Shown here: in pieces, positions 11,501 to 23,300 of the stretch
Layout: each line of letters starts with the position of its first letter
Numbering within the stretch: the first letter of the stretch is position 1
NCBI GenBank assembly: GCA_027625915.1
Contig: JANTQA010000008.1
Span: 1,423,001 to 1,487,000, forward strand
DNA from: Anaeramoeba flamelloides
Taxonomy: Eukaryota; Metamonada; Anaeramoebidae
Direction of reading: 5' to 3'
Length of the DNA: 64,000 bases
Translations under genes and position numbers: made by a program
Notes under the pieces: model-generated
What the model was told of the DNA's origin: nothing
What the model saw: the letters and a program-made list of their open reading frames with translations, nothing else
Database searches by the model: none

Positions 11501-14500
11501 ATCAACTAATTTTACAAAATTTCTTTACGCTTAAGGACCGAGGATCCAAATGGAGTTATAAATATAAAATACAAAGGGTAATTATCAAGGTTAGTAAAAG
11601 GTTTTTAGGGTCTTTTATCGACACATTATAATATTTTTTTTTGGTTTTTAATTTTGGTATTATTGTAATTTCATATAAATAATAGCCCACTTACTACAGA
11701 GTTCTAATGAAGAGTAGTATTGTATTTTCGGAAAATTATTGAACCCCCTTGAGTGGATAGTAACAAAATATCAATTACTCAATGAAATTAAAAAGTAATT
11801 GGATTAATATCTTCTTAACTGTATTTTTACGTGCTTGGTAAGTGATGCTTTTTAAAGTAGAACAAAAAATTTAAAGGAAAAAAAAACGAAAAAATCCCTT
11901 TTAGCTCAAAAAAAAAAATTTAAATTTAATATGTGCAATGAAGATCCGAAAAATATTTTACTAACCTTGATAATTACACTTTGGGTTGTATATTTAGTAT
12001 CCCATTTGTAGCCTCCGTCCTTAAACCAATGAAATTCTTTTTCCATTTTTATTCAAAACTGAGTAAAACAATTTAAAATACTGGAAATGAAGTTAACTAA
12101 AAATTTTACAACATTTATTGAATGTGTAAGTATTAGTAATGTGATTGATATAGCGAAAAATTTGACTCAATTAGTTTTTAAATTATTCAAAAACAATAAA
12201 AAAAAATAATAACAAACAAAAATATCAAAAAAGTTTTTATTTTTTAAACTTTTTACCTTTCCCAAATTCCATTTTTAGGTTGATTGGTTCCTCTCTCTCT
12301 CTTTTTTTTTTTTTTTTTTTTAGTTTTTCTAGGATTCAAAAGGAATTAAAAATCATAATAGGAATTGGTAGAATTGGTCATAACTAACCTAACCAAACTT
12401 GTTCATGATCAGATCTAAAATGAATCGAACAGTACTTATACAACTAACTCAAAAAAATTTTGAAAACCAAATTTTATTCTATAAAAGTCAGAGCTTTATA
12501 TGCCACCCTATATATAAATTTCTTGTTGAAAACTTAATAAAGTAACATATTTCATTTGATCTCTGGTTGAGTAAAATATTTATACCACTTTATTAAAACA
12601 AATCATGGTAGTGATCCATAAATTTTCGGCATAAAAGAAAATAACTACCAATGTATTCAGTACTCTTGGGGTTCAAAAAAAAAACTTTTAAATTTAGTTT
12701 TACTCTTTTTTTAATTGCTTTTTTTTTTTTCTATTTCTTTTCTTTGCAATGGAATATTTTCTTTTCTTTTTCTTTTCATTTGTTAAAGAAAAGATACCCT
12801 ATTAATTATAATCTTGCAAAATTTATAGATAGGATAAAATAAATAAACAAAAATAAAATAAAAATAGAGTTTTGGGAAGTGCTGTGGGGTGTTGTAGAGT
12901 GCCTAACTTTTCTAGAATTCAAAAGAATTGAGCAAAATCTTTGATTTTACTCCATTCTTTTAAATCCCAGAAAAGCTAAAGACGTTTTTTTTTAATTTGA
13001 GAAATGTGGTAATTTTGTTGAATCACATTTCTTCAATAATAATGAAAAAAGATTAGCATTTTTTTTTTCTTTCATATTCTTTATTTTTCCACCTCATATC
13101 GTTTATCAAATCATCTATCAATTTATTAACTATATTCTTTATATCACTTTTTCTTTTAAATAGGAATCATGAATGCGCTTCAATTAATTGTTATTATGGT
13201 TTTTATGAAGAATGTAGGATTTTTTTTTATTTTTTTATTTTTTTTATATTATATTTTCTTATTATTATAAAAACTATTTTTCAATACCATGGTATTATAA
13301 TTGGAGGTGATTTTAATTTTAATAAAAATAAATTAATAAAAATCTTTTAAAAACTGATAATACTAAATGTTTGTTGTAAAAAAAAAACATTGTTCGCAAC
13401 TTGCAAATTATAAAAACAAATAAAAATCACAAATAGTGGTTCAATATTTAAGTTTTCACAATATAATATGCTGAGAAATTGTTTTTTTTTATAGTTATAA
13501 AAGGAAAATTAAAAAAAAAAATATTGGGCTAAAATTTCTGATTTATCAAGTATGTTGCGTTTTTTTCCTCTCATTTTAAATCAAAATGTGGATTATCAAC
13601 TTAAATATTAAATATAAAAAATAACCCACCCCCACCCCCATGGTTTAATAAAAATAGAATATAAGGTCATTTTTTGGAAATATTATCAATAAGGATCTGC
13701 GGCATTTTTTTGCAAAATTTGAAGAGATTAAATTTGCTATTAAATGGTTACTCAGAACAAAGAAGGGGAAAATAGTAAATTTTTGGTATTTGAGAATCTG
13801 TGGTTTCTTATTTTTACAATTTCATATACTTGTCGTGCTTTTTTTTTTTTTTTTTTTTTTTTTGAGTTTGAAAGATTATTTTTATTTTTTTTTTTTCAGA
13901 AGTGTACATTTGCTCTCAAGTATTCTTGTACTTGAATCCCCTTTTAGAACTTTAAGTGTGTCATCAAAGGTTTTGCAAATATTAATTTATGTAAATAATT
14001 ATGCACTATTTTGATTTAAAATTAATTCATTAAGATTTATTTCTTTTAATTTATGAAGAAACATTAATCTAATATATTTCATAGGAAGTGTATACCCATA
14101 AAAATGATAAATATTTTCGATCGTTTCTTTGTGTTTGTATTTAAAATATGAAGAGAAATATTTATTTGAATTTTTATTGATTACATAGCAATATCTATTC
14201 AAGTAATTATCCAGTGTCCTGAATTTTAGAATTGTTGAACTTGGATGATAACTTTTTTATTTTTGATTTCTAAATATTTTGATTTTTTATTATTCTGAAA
14301 TATTTTTAGATGTTTCGTCAAGTGCCGTCGAGTGCCTAGTTTTTTTTATTATCATTTCTTGGATTAAAAAAAAGCTCAAGGTTAAAAGACGAAATTAATT
14401 TCCTCCCTTTCAAAAAATAATAATTAAAATAAATAAAAATATAAACAATTTTTTCAATAGTAACAATTTTCCAAAAATATAACATCTTGATCTCATTTTC

Positions 14501-16270
14501 CCAATATTTTGTATTAATATATGATCTCATTTTTCTCATAATAGGCTCAAAAAAATATTCAATAAAATTATGGAAGAAATTTTCAGAATTATTTGATTGT
14601 TTTCCCCTTGCAGCTGTGGTTAGTGACAAAATATTTTGTGTTCATGGCGGATTATCTCCCATTTTTAAAAAAATACAAGATATAAATAAAATCAAAAGAC
14701 CCATTAAAGTTGGGGAAGAGGGGCTTGTTTGTGATTTATTATGGAGTGACCCGTCAGATGAAATTACAGGGTGGGGAGAAAGTGACAGGGGCGTGAGCTA
14801 TACTTTTGGCACTGATATAATTGAAAATTTTATTGATGAGAATGATTTGGATCTTATTTGTAGAGCGCACCAAGTAAAAAAAAATTTTTTTTTTTTTCTT
14901 TTTGAAATTTCCCATTTTTTATTTCCCTTTTTTTAGTTTTTATCTTTAGATTATTTTTTTTTGTTCCCTTTTTTTTTTTTTTTTGCTAATTAAAAGCGAA
15001 TTTTTTACAATTTGGGATATTAAAAAATTAATAATTTCATCATTAAATATAATTTTTGATTTTATTTTTACTAGGTTGTAGAATATGGCTTTGAATTTTT
15101 ATCACATCAAAGAAATTTGGTTACAATTTTTAGTGCTACGAATTATTGTGGTGAATTCGATAATTTTGGTGCAATGATGAAAATAGATGAAGAATTGGTC
15201 TGTTCGTTTTATGTAATATTATTTATTTATTTATTTACATTTTTATTTTGATGCAAATTATCTGAAAAAGGTTTAAAAACTAAAATTTTCAAGATATTCG
15301 TAATATCAATATAGTAAATTCTGGAATCTTTAAAAATGGTGTAATAGATATTGAAGAGATGTTTTTTTTTTTTTTTTTTTTTGAATTAAATTATAAGGAT
15401 ATTCAAAGTTGGTTCTTAAAACTTTGTTTCTGTTAAAGTTTATTAAGATTTTTTTACAAATATCAAATATTTTTTCATAACCATTTGAAGATTAAATAAG
15501 AAATAAGTAGAATAATAAAAACCAAAGAATAGTTGATATCCACCTGAAATAAAACTCAATAAATCAATAGATTTTCTTAAAAATTAGAAAAACTCAAAAT
15601 TCTTAGGGTATCTATTGAGAAAAACAATAATGTTTATTTTGATCTATTAAATAGAAGAACAAATAAAATTCCAATAGTAATCAAAATAAATTCTCTACAA
15701 TCATTTTTACTTTATCAATAACACTAGAATGGCAATTTTTTAACAATTGACCATCAATTTTGCAAAAAAAAATAATTTTTGTAAATGAATTAAGTATCAA
15801 AAAAAAATTGAAAAAAAAAAAAGTAAAAATGTGCAAAAATGTGCAAAAATGATTTCAATTTGTAATTTACAAAATTAATTTTTTTCTTCTTATGTTCATT
15901 CATTTACACCCTTTAAGAAACATGTAATTCACCACCTATAACTGGGCCCCTTTGATTGGAAAATTTTTTACATAAATTAATAAAATTTTAAAAGTTTTAT
16001 TATTCAATTGTTCATCGTGATTTTTTTTTTTAATTTCATTTGCACTTGTACAAATTGCTTTCTTTCTTTTGAAATTTGTTCTTAAATTTAATTATTTGAT
16101 TTATTATTTAATTTATTTATTTATTTATTTTTGTTTTTTTTTATTATTATTAATAGATTTTGAAAAGATCGTTACACTTTAATAATTTAGAACAAACGAA
16201 ATCAAATTTCCAAAAAAAGAAGAAAAGAAATAACAAAACAAAATCCAGTAACCAAATTGAGGATAATTAA
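8568..16270 (+). CDS. PP1-type serine/threonine protein phosphatase catalytic subunit
   Basis: Seven exons rebuilt by eye: 8568-8748, 8889-8984, 9096-9180, 13164-13213, 14545-14873, 15075-15212 and 16157-16270. All introns are GT-AG and the total is 993 nt, giving 330 aa. The metallophosphatase signatures are complete: KICGDIHGQF (D62, H64), GDLIDRG (D90), RGNHE (N122), CVHGGLSP (H171), RAHQ (H246) and NYCGEFDN. Every catalytic residue sits exactly two positions before its equivalent in human PP1 (D64, D92, N124, H173, H248), so the splice model is colinear with no gap. The SFYILK ending also matches PP1 (SFQILKP), followed by a basic tail. PP1 removes phosphate from Ser/Thr using two metal ions, with specificity set by regulatory partners. 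GDLIDRG replaces the usual GDYVDRG. Intron 3 is 3,983 bp and full of mobile DNA. Introns 4 and 6 are 1,331 and 944 bp. Confidence 0.93.
9911..10374. mobile_element. TIR element in PP1 intron 3, TAA flanks
   Basis: About 88 bp at each end are inverted copies. The left arm starts CTGTTGAGAGAAAAATG and runs through GGAACATTACTGAAATTGA. The right arm is its mirror and ends CATTTTTCTCTCAACAG. TAA lies immediately outside both ends, as expected for a 3 bp target duplication of PIF/Harbinger type (TWA). The interior has no ORF. It is a non-autonomous (MITE-like) element. Confidence 0.6.
10690..10800 (-). mobile_element. LINE reverse-transcriptase fragment in PP1 intron 3
   Basis: The block GAACAAATTTTTAATAAATG followed by AAAGAAAAACCCTTACCAAA matches 29582-29640, the 5' edge of the recognisable RT region of the LINE at 28326-29640. 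On the minus strand the shared peptide is close to GRGFSLIDPIIKNLLK. Only about 100 bp are recognisable. Confidence 0.4.
11531..12024. mobile_element. TTAA-bounded long-TIR element in PP1 intron 3
   Basis: The first ~69 bp (TTAAGGACCGAGGATCCAAA and on) and the last ~69 bp (ending CCTCCGTCCTTAA) are inverted copies with about 85% identity, including the arm ends TAATTATCAAGGTTAGTAAA. Identity stops exactly at TTAA on both sides. This fits a TTAA target site as used by piggyBac-type transposases, although the first bases after TTAA are GGA rather than the usual CCC. There is no ORF inside. Confidence 0.6.
12530..12840. repeat. Dispersed repeat G, copy 1
   Basis: Aligns with 54895-55215: TATTTCATTTGATCT, the AAATCATGGTAGTGAT / AAATTATGGTGGTGAT block, AAAAAAACTTTTAAATT and TATAATCTT in the same order. 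In both places a copy of the palindromic hairpin family follows within about 100 bp. Class unknown. Confidence 0.5.
12902..12980. repeat. Palindromic hairpin family, copy in PP1 intron 3
   Basis: An imperfect palindrome. Arm one is CTTTTCTAGAATTCAAAAGA plus ATTGAGCAAAATC. Arm two is GATTTTACTCCATTCTTTTA plus AATCCCAGAAAAG. Similar palindromes occur at 16707, 16937 (partial), 28326, 55303 and 60441. Confidence 0.6.
13999..14330 (-). mobile_element. LINE C-terminal coding remnant in PP1 intron 4
   Basis: The minus strand keeps a 67-codon open stretch ([20 protein letters not shown] and on, through ETIENIYHF and PMKYIRLMF). It is collinear with 7090-7330 and 44490-44640. The context is the ETxxH...R region at the end of LINE ORF2, with the first Cys pair already lost. 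Just upstream (14310-14335) is a GGCACTCGACGGCACTTGAC-type block shared with 28405-28435. Confidence 0.5.
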
Positions 16271-16706
16271 CGAATATAATAGAAAATGTAAAAAAAAAAA
16301 AAAAAAAAATATTATGAATAATAAAAAAATATTTTTTTTCTTTTTTTTAACATTTATTTTACAATAATTTAAACTTTTATTCCTTAAAAACTAAAAAAAA
16401 AAAAAAAAAAGGCACAAAATTATTTTATGAATAATACAATTTAAATTAATTAGATATAATATATCTATTTATTGATTGAAATATAATTTATTGACTTTTT
16501 TCAAATTAAATATTAATTAAAAATTATTGATTTAAATTTATTAATTATAGGTGGGTATCCTTTTAAAAAATAGGCAAGAAATATTTTGAGAAAGAAAATA
16601 ATAATATAGTTTTTTTTATTATTATTTTTTGGGTAGGGTGGTGAAATTAATTTTCCCGTGTGGCCTTTAGGTTTTTTTTAATTTCATAAACTAAAAAAAA
16701 CGGTCG
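16271..16706. other. 3' flank of PP1
   Basis: A-rich and T-rich runs directly after the stop, including AATAAAAAAATATT at 16319, presumably the 3' untranslated region and cleavage area. No ORF. Confidence 0.35.
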
Positions 16707-17001
16707 TTAGGATTTCCAGAATTTAAAAGATATGAGAAGAATCTTTAATTTTACTCTATTCTTTTGAAAAAAAAAAACGGTCTTAAGCTTTAGAGTTTTT
16801 TTTATTTAACAAATTGATATATTTTCGTTAGGTTTTTTTTAGTTTTCTTTTTATTTAAAAAATTAAAAAACAACTAGAACACTTCACAAAATAAAGCTTA
16901 AAACTTCAAGAAAAAGCCCATTAGGTTTTTTTTTACTTGAAAGAATTGACTTAAATCTTTGTTTTTACTTTATTCTTTTGAATTCTGGAAATTTCGTTAG
17001 G
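16707..17001. repeat. Two palindromic hairpin-family copies in tandem
   Basis: At 16707-16770: GTTAGGATTTCCAGAATTTA, then AAGAATCTTTAATTTTACTC and TATTCTTTTG. At 16937-17001 a second, partial copy: AAAGAATTGACTTAAATCTT, then TATTCTTTTGAATTCTGGAA and ending CGTTAGG. The second lies next to the 3' end of the LINE copy that follows. Confidence 0.5.
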
Positions 17002-17074
17002 TTTTTTTCAAATTTAAGAAATAAAAAGAAAATTTATTTAATTTTCGCTTTATTTCTACAAATAAAAAAATCTC

Positions 17075-18180
17075 GACACTCTACGTTACTTTATATTACT
17101 TGGACACACAACTATTTATTCATATTGTTATATAACAATTAATATTTACAGAAATTTCAAATCTGGTGTGTACGATTTAACTTAACTTAAAAGTTCAATT
17201 TTCATTAAACTTTCATTGAACTTCCAGATCTGTTAAAACTAAATCAAGGTTTTAACACCAAAACTCAAGAATACCTGAATGACAAGCTTCGTAAAATACT
17301 TTTCACTTTTTCTTTTAAACTTTTTGGAAATTATTTTAAAAAAATTCCATTTTGAAAGAGATCTTGGATATTAAGGACAATACAAGAAGATTTGAGTCCA
17401 AATTAACAATTGCCCTTTTCAATTGAAAGAGGTTTAAAGAAATTTTAATGAAAATTTAGATTTTAAGTTAAGTTAAATCGTGTGCACCAGGTTTGAATCG
17501 GCTGTAAATATTCTTGATCTTTCCTTCCAAAACTATTTATTATTTAGTTTTATATAAAATATTTAAATATTTATTCAATAATTTTTAGTAATCTATTTCT
17601 CAATTAATATTTTCTTTTTTTGGAAAATTTCAATTGGTCTCAAATATGTGTTCAAAACCCAGAATTTCTATTTTTTTTTTTTTTTTTTTGAGGTTATATC
17701 TTCTTTTATTTATGAAAATTCTCTCTTAGTCAAGTTTTTTTAAAGTTTTATAAATAATTCTTGGGGAATGTACCTTGATTTTTAATTTTTTTTTACGTTT
17801 TTGTTTAAACAAACATCTATTGAGTAAAAATATTTTTGAGTTGGATTAAAAATAACTAGACAACAAATAATTGACAAGCGAATATTGATTTAAATATTTT
17901 TAATTGGATACACATTGCCAAGATTTGTTTTTGGTAAAAAATATTGTTTTCTTTTTTTAAAAACTATCTTTTACTTTTTTTAGAAAGTTTCTTTTTTTCA
18001 AGTGAAATGTTTTTCTTTTTCTAGCCAAATGCCTAAATATTTAATTTCTGATTATTTTTTTTTTGATTTTAGTGTTTAATCAATATTTGGGTTCATCCTA
18101 AATCATTGAATAATTTTATCAATTATTATTAATTTTTTACCAATTTCTGAAATCTAGAATTACATTTACAAAATTTTCAA
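17075..18180 (-). mobile_element. 5'-truncated LINE copy (3' part), split by a 364 bp insertion
   Basis: Collinear with 28405-29125 over the 3' region: ACTATTTATTCATATTG, AATATTCTTGATC, CTCAATTAATATTTTCTT, the GCCAAATGCCTAAATATTTA block, and CATCCTAAATCATTGAATAA plus TTTTATCAATTATTATTAAT. It stops just short of the FADD motif. Its continuity is broken at 17145-17508 by a separate element. Confidence 0.6.
17145..17508. mobile_element. 364 bp TIR element inserted in LINE, TA duplication
   Basis: The ends are inverted over ~70 bp: TTTACAG at the left and CTGTAAA at the right, both arms containing CGATTTAACTTAACTTAAAA or its complement. TA stands on each side (17143-17144 and 17509-17510). Removing the element and one TA restores the LINE sequence AATATTCTTGATC seen at 28480 (AAATATTCTTGACC). 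This is a clean Tc1/mariner-style insertion of a MITE. Confidence 0.7.
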
Positions 18181-18183
18181 TTT

Positions 18184-18390
18184 TTGATAATAAATAATTA
18201 CAAACTCATAGTAACGATAAAAATAATAGTCCATTTTTATGTGAACATCGCCAATTCAGAACCGATTATATTCCAATTAAAAGAGTTAGTTAACTCACCT
18301 TTTATCAATTATTGTGATTCTTTAAGTAAAATAATTTTGAAGCAAAGTTCAAAAATAAAATTGGAAAATAAAATTCTATCAGCTAGGTAA
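18184..18390 (+). other. Orphan exon-like ORF
   Basis: A frame open from TTG at 18184, with more balanced codons than the surroundings (contains NSEPIIFQLKELVNSPF). It ends at a good splice donor, CTAG|GTAAAT, near 18386. No acceptor, partner exon or family was recognised. It may be a relic exon or chance. Confidence 0.2.
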
Positions 18391-18674
18391 ATAAATTTTT
18401 TTTTTTTTTTTTTCTTTTTTGATTCTATTTTTTTCAAGATACCTTAAGGGCCGAAATTTAAAAGATTTATCAAATAAAATGGATTCAGTTAAATTATAAT
18501 AATAAATGGAAAGGATAATAATAATAATAATATAATAATAATAAAATAAGTTGAAAAGTTTCAGATTAATTAATTAGAAAATAAAAAAAATATCATTCTG
18601 TAAATAGAAGTTTATAATTTCCATTAAAAATAGTTTAAATGTGAATAATATTCATTTAAAATTTAAACATGAGA

Positions 18675-19216
18675 TATAAACCCAATTCCAAAATTTTGGA
18701 CATACCTAAAATCAAAAATAGGTAAAAAAAAAACTCAATTTATTATATTTTTCGAAACTTAATATAAAACCACATTTAAGTTACCCAGTATTAATATTTT
18801 TATAAGTAATCATTTGTATCCAAATAAAAGAAAAAAAATATAAAAACAAAAAATAAAAACAGATGTGTCCAAAATATAGAAATCAACATAAGAAAAAATG
18901 TATTGGTAAATTTGTTGAAATTTCACATTCAAATGTTGTTCGATCAAACGTTAAGATATCATAAATTGTTTTTATCTGGATTTTTTATTTAACAAACTAA
19001 ACACTAACCTTCTTTCAACCATCGAAAAAAAAAATTATCAATCAAACGAAAAAGATTACGTAAATGGAAAAAAGGTAATGAAAACAAAACAGAAAAAGAC
19101 AAAAAATGAAATAGTACTGTAAAATGAAATTTTTTTCCAAATTTAAGCGAAATTTTGGTATTGTTATTCTTTCAACTGTTTTAGCTATGTTCAAATTTAT
19201 GGAATTTATGTTTATT
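18675..19216. mobile_element. ~530 bp inverted-repeat family A, copy 1
   Basis: Starts AAACCCAATTCCAAAATTTT then GGACATACC. It ends with the mirror GTTCAAATTTATGGAATTTA and TGTTT. The interior matches copies at 19395, 22848, 55847 and 58655, with shared blocks AAAATCAAAAATAGG, TTTGTTGAAATTTCA and GATTACGTAA. It lies in the spacer after PP1. Confidence 0.65.
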
Positions 19217-19394
19217 AATGTGTTCTCATACATTTCTTGAAGATAATAAATTACATTTGTTGCAAAGTTTTTTTCCAATTAAAAAAAGTCTTCACGAAGT
19301 TGTAGAACGGTCTCTTGAGTGTATTCTCTCAGATGATTTCACTGAAATTTCCCGAAACACAAGTCATTTAATGTATCTTATTTAAAAAAATATA

Positions 19395-19927
19395 TAAACC
19401 CTATTCCAAAAATTTGGACACACCCAAAATCAAAAATAGGCAGAAAAAAACCCAATTTATTGTATTTTTCCAAACCTAATTTAAAACACATTTAAATTAC
19501 CCAGTATTAATGTTTTAATAAGTAATCATTTTAATCCAAATAAAAGAAAAAAATATAAAACTCAAAAATAAAAACAAGTGTGTCCAAAATATGGAAACGA
19601 GCATAACAAAAATTGTATTGGTAAATTTGTTGAAATTTCACCAACAATTGTTGATCGATCAAATGATAAGATACCATCTAACATGTGTATGTGATTTTTC
19701 TAATTTAACCAACTCAACACTAACCTTCTATCAAACATCGAAAAAAATTTCAGATCTAACGAAACAGATTACGTAACTCAAAAAAAAGGAAATGAAAACA
19801 AAACAAAAAAGACAAAAAATGAAATAGTTTGTAAAATCAAAATTCTTTCCAAATTGAATTTAAAGTGCAGTAATGATGTTCTTTCCACTGTTTAAACTGT
19901 GTCCAAATTTTTGAAATCTATGTTTCT
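19395..19927. mobile_element. ~530 bp inverted-repeat family A, copy 2
   Basis: Starts AAACCCTATTCCAAAAATTT then GGACACACCC. It ends GTGTCCAAATTTTTGAAATC then TATGTTT. Only ~180 bp from copy 1 in the same orientation. On the minus strand the middle reads LSFDRSTIVGEISTNL, which recurs degraded in other copies. It may be a trace of a transposase helix-turn-helix, but that is inference. Confidence 0.65.
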
Positions 19928-20344
19928 ATATTAAAGTAACAAGATCAAAAAAGAATTTAAAGTTTTTAGGATAACATTAAACAAATTATTACTATGCTAA
20001 TAAATCTTTGAAAAGGGTTAATAATTTTTTTGGAATTGAAAAATAAAGTTATTTTTCTCGCATGTAGATATTCCAAATCAAAATAATTTAATTTCTAAAA
20101 TATCATGTAAAAAAACTTCACGTTTTATACATTAATATATCAAGTTGTGAATATTTTTGTTTTTATTACAAAATTAATTTTTAAAACTAAAATTAATGAA
20201 AAGAAAAAATACATTAAACCTATTTATACATAATTTTATTTTTTTAAATGATAAAATAAAAAAAAAAAAAAAAAAATTACATATATTCGAAAACCAAAAA
20301 TCACTATCAACTATTTTTTTAAATTATTTAATTAGTCATTAAAG
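19928..20344. other. 3' flank of the AAA ATPase gene
   Basis: Converging ends of unrelated sequence. A-run at about 20250-20276 and AATAAA-like sequence on both strands. No ORF. Confidence 0.3.
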
Positions 20345-23300
20345 TTAATGGAAATATGAAAGATAAACTTTATCTGGGGTTCTGCCTTCACCATATCTTT
20401 GGTTCCATCTTTTTAATTGTTGATTAGTAAACGAAAGATCACTAACAGATATTCCAATTGATTCCATTACTTTCAGGAAATCTTTAAAAGTAACTTCTCT
20501 TAATTTAGCAGGCTTAGTTTTTTCCTTTGTTTGACTTTGTCCCCAAAATGTTTCTTCATCATTAATCTGATGGAAATCATCATTTATATCTGATCTTAAA
20601 AATTCATGATTAAAAAAATTAGGATCGATTTGAGAATTTTTTAATATTTCTTTTTGTTGGGGTAATATTGTTTTAATTTTCGATTTCTGATTGCTTTTTT
20701 CAATATTATTTTCCACCTTAATTGAAATTTTCTTTTCATCGTTCTTTTGAAAATCTATTTCAATTTCAACTTCCTTTTCCTTTTTCGTCTTTTTTTCCTC
20801 TTCGCCCTCTTCCTCTTCTTCTTTTTCATTTTCGTTTTCTTTTTTTTTTGTTTTCTCATTCCCATTATCCTTCCCTGTTTCTTTTTTATTTTTTCTTTTT
20901 TTCTTTTCACCACTTTCAGAATATAATAAATCTCTAATAGGTTCATAGGCAGCACTTATACACAAATGTTTCAGATCAGAACCAGAATAACCTTCTGTTT
21001 TCTCTGCTAATTTTTCAAAGTCAAAACCTTTTTCTAATTCTTCGTTTTGTAAAAGTGTTCTTAAAATCTGTTCTCTTGCGTCTTTGTTTGGCATATTAAC
21101 AAAAAGCCTTCTTGGTAATCGTCTTAATACCGCTTCATCTAAATCAAATGGCCGATTTGTTGCAGCTAACACAATTACTCTGTCTGTGTCTCCGCTTTCT
21201 AGCCCATCCCATTGTTCCATAAAGGTGTTTTTGATTTTTCTAGAAGCTTCGTGTTCGTGTGATGTTTGTCTTTTATTGAGAAAACTATCAACTTCATCAA
21301 TAAAAATAATCGATGGTGCTAATTTAATTGCAAGTGTAAAAACAGCTTTTGCATATTTTTCTCCTTCCCCAAACCATTTGGAACTAATTTTAGTCATGCT
21401 AACATTAATAAAATTCGCACCGCTTTCAGTTGCAACAGCTTTTGCTAACATTGTTTTTCCAGTTCCTAAAATTTATTTTTTATGATATTTTTTTAGTATT
21501 CGTTTTGAAAACAAAAGAAATAGTATTAAAAGATATTTAGTATCATTTCTGTTTATTCAATAATAAAATCTGAATCATATTAAAAATAACATTTTTTTTT
21601 ATTTTCTTTCAAAAAAAAAAACGAAATTTTATTAATTTTTTAAATTTTTTTTGATAATAAAACATTCATATACATACATACATTTATAAATTAATTCAAA
21701 AAAAGCAGGACAAAGTCATTTTAAAACATTGATTGCTTAAACTTTATCTCCATCTAAACTATTTAAACGTATAAAATTATTATTCATCATTTATTGATTC
21801 TTAATATTAGCCCAATTTGGTTTTTTTGTTCATGTTGAAATACTTTAATAAAAGACATCAAAGTTTCTGATTTCGATTTTATATTAGGGGGGTATTTCTT
21901 CAATGTGTGGAATCATGTTTGTTATTTTTTTCATTTTTTGATGATAAAAATGTTTTTGAGAATTGGAGATTTAATCTTGATAAAATTTTTCAAAAGAAGG
22001 GATAAAATTATGTACAAAACTTATTATTTTTGTTTTAAAAATCGTTTGTATCCTTACAATCTTGTCTTTTTTTTATTGAAATTTTTTTGTACCTTGATTT
22101 CCATAAAATAAGTGCAATTGTTTTTTTATTTTTTCTCATTTTTTAGAATTTATTTTGGAATATTTCCAATAGTAACAAAACTAAATTCCAAAATTTTAAC
22201 ACAGTTCAAATAGTTAAAAGAATAACAATAATACTTCACAATTTCATTCAATTTGGATATAATTTTAATTTTTCACAATATTTTTTTCAAATCTTTTTTT
22301 TTGCTTTTCCATTTTTTTTTCCTTTTGGTTATTTCAATTACATAACCTGTTTACCTTTGATCATAAAAATTTTTTTCAAATGATTGATTAACTTTTATGT
22401 TAAAGATGGGTTCTTTGAAATATAAAAACTCAAATAAAATTAGTTGATGTTATCTAAACTTTGATCAGCCAATAATTTTTAGTGAAATTTAAACAAATTT
22501 ACCAATGAATTTTTTTTTGTTCCCACTCCAAAATTTTTTAAACAATATTTTTTTATTTTGGTTTAATTATTATTTTTTTTTTTTTCTAATGTCTTGTAAA
22601 TTATAAATAATTGTCAACATTTCAATTCGCTGAGTGGTTCTAATTTATTATTTCTTCCAGAATTTATTAAATAAGATTTGTTTTTCAAAAATTGAATTTA
22701 GGTATGTTAAAATCTTTGAATTGGGGTTTATTTTAATTAAAATGATTTATACAACTATTATTATTATTATTCTTTTTTTACTTTTTTTTTTTCTCCTCTC
22801 CTTTTATTTTTTCATACCAGTTATATATATATATATATATATGTAAACTCCATTCCAAAAATTTGGGCATCTCTAAAATCAAAAATAGGTCAAAAAAAAA
22901 TTATCAATTTTTTGTATTTTTCCAAACATATTATTAAATCATGTTTAAGTTGCCTAGTATGAATTTTTTTTTTTAATGTTTATATTCAAAAAGAAAAAAA
23001 TATAAATCGAAAATAAAAAAATCTGTATATCCAAAAATGATGAAACGAACAGAATAAAAAATTTTATTGCTAAATTTGTTGAAATAGGATTAACAATTTG
23101 GATCGATCAAAGGTTAGATATCATCAACTAATCTTATGTGATTTTTTTATTTAGCCAAACTCAACTTTAACCTTAATACCATTCATTGTATACAAAATTT
23201 TCCGATCAAACGAAAAAGATTACGTAATTGGAAAAAAAAATGAAAACAAAAAAACTAAAAAAGATAAAAATATTTTACAAAAATCAAAATTATTTCCAAA

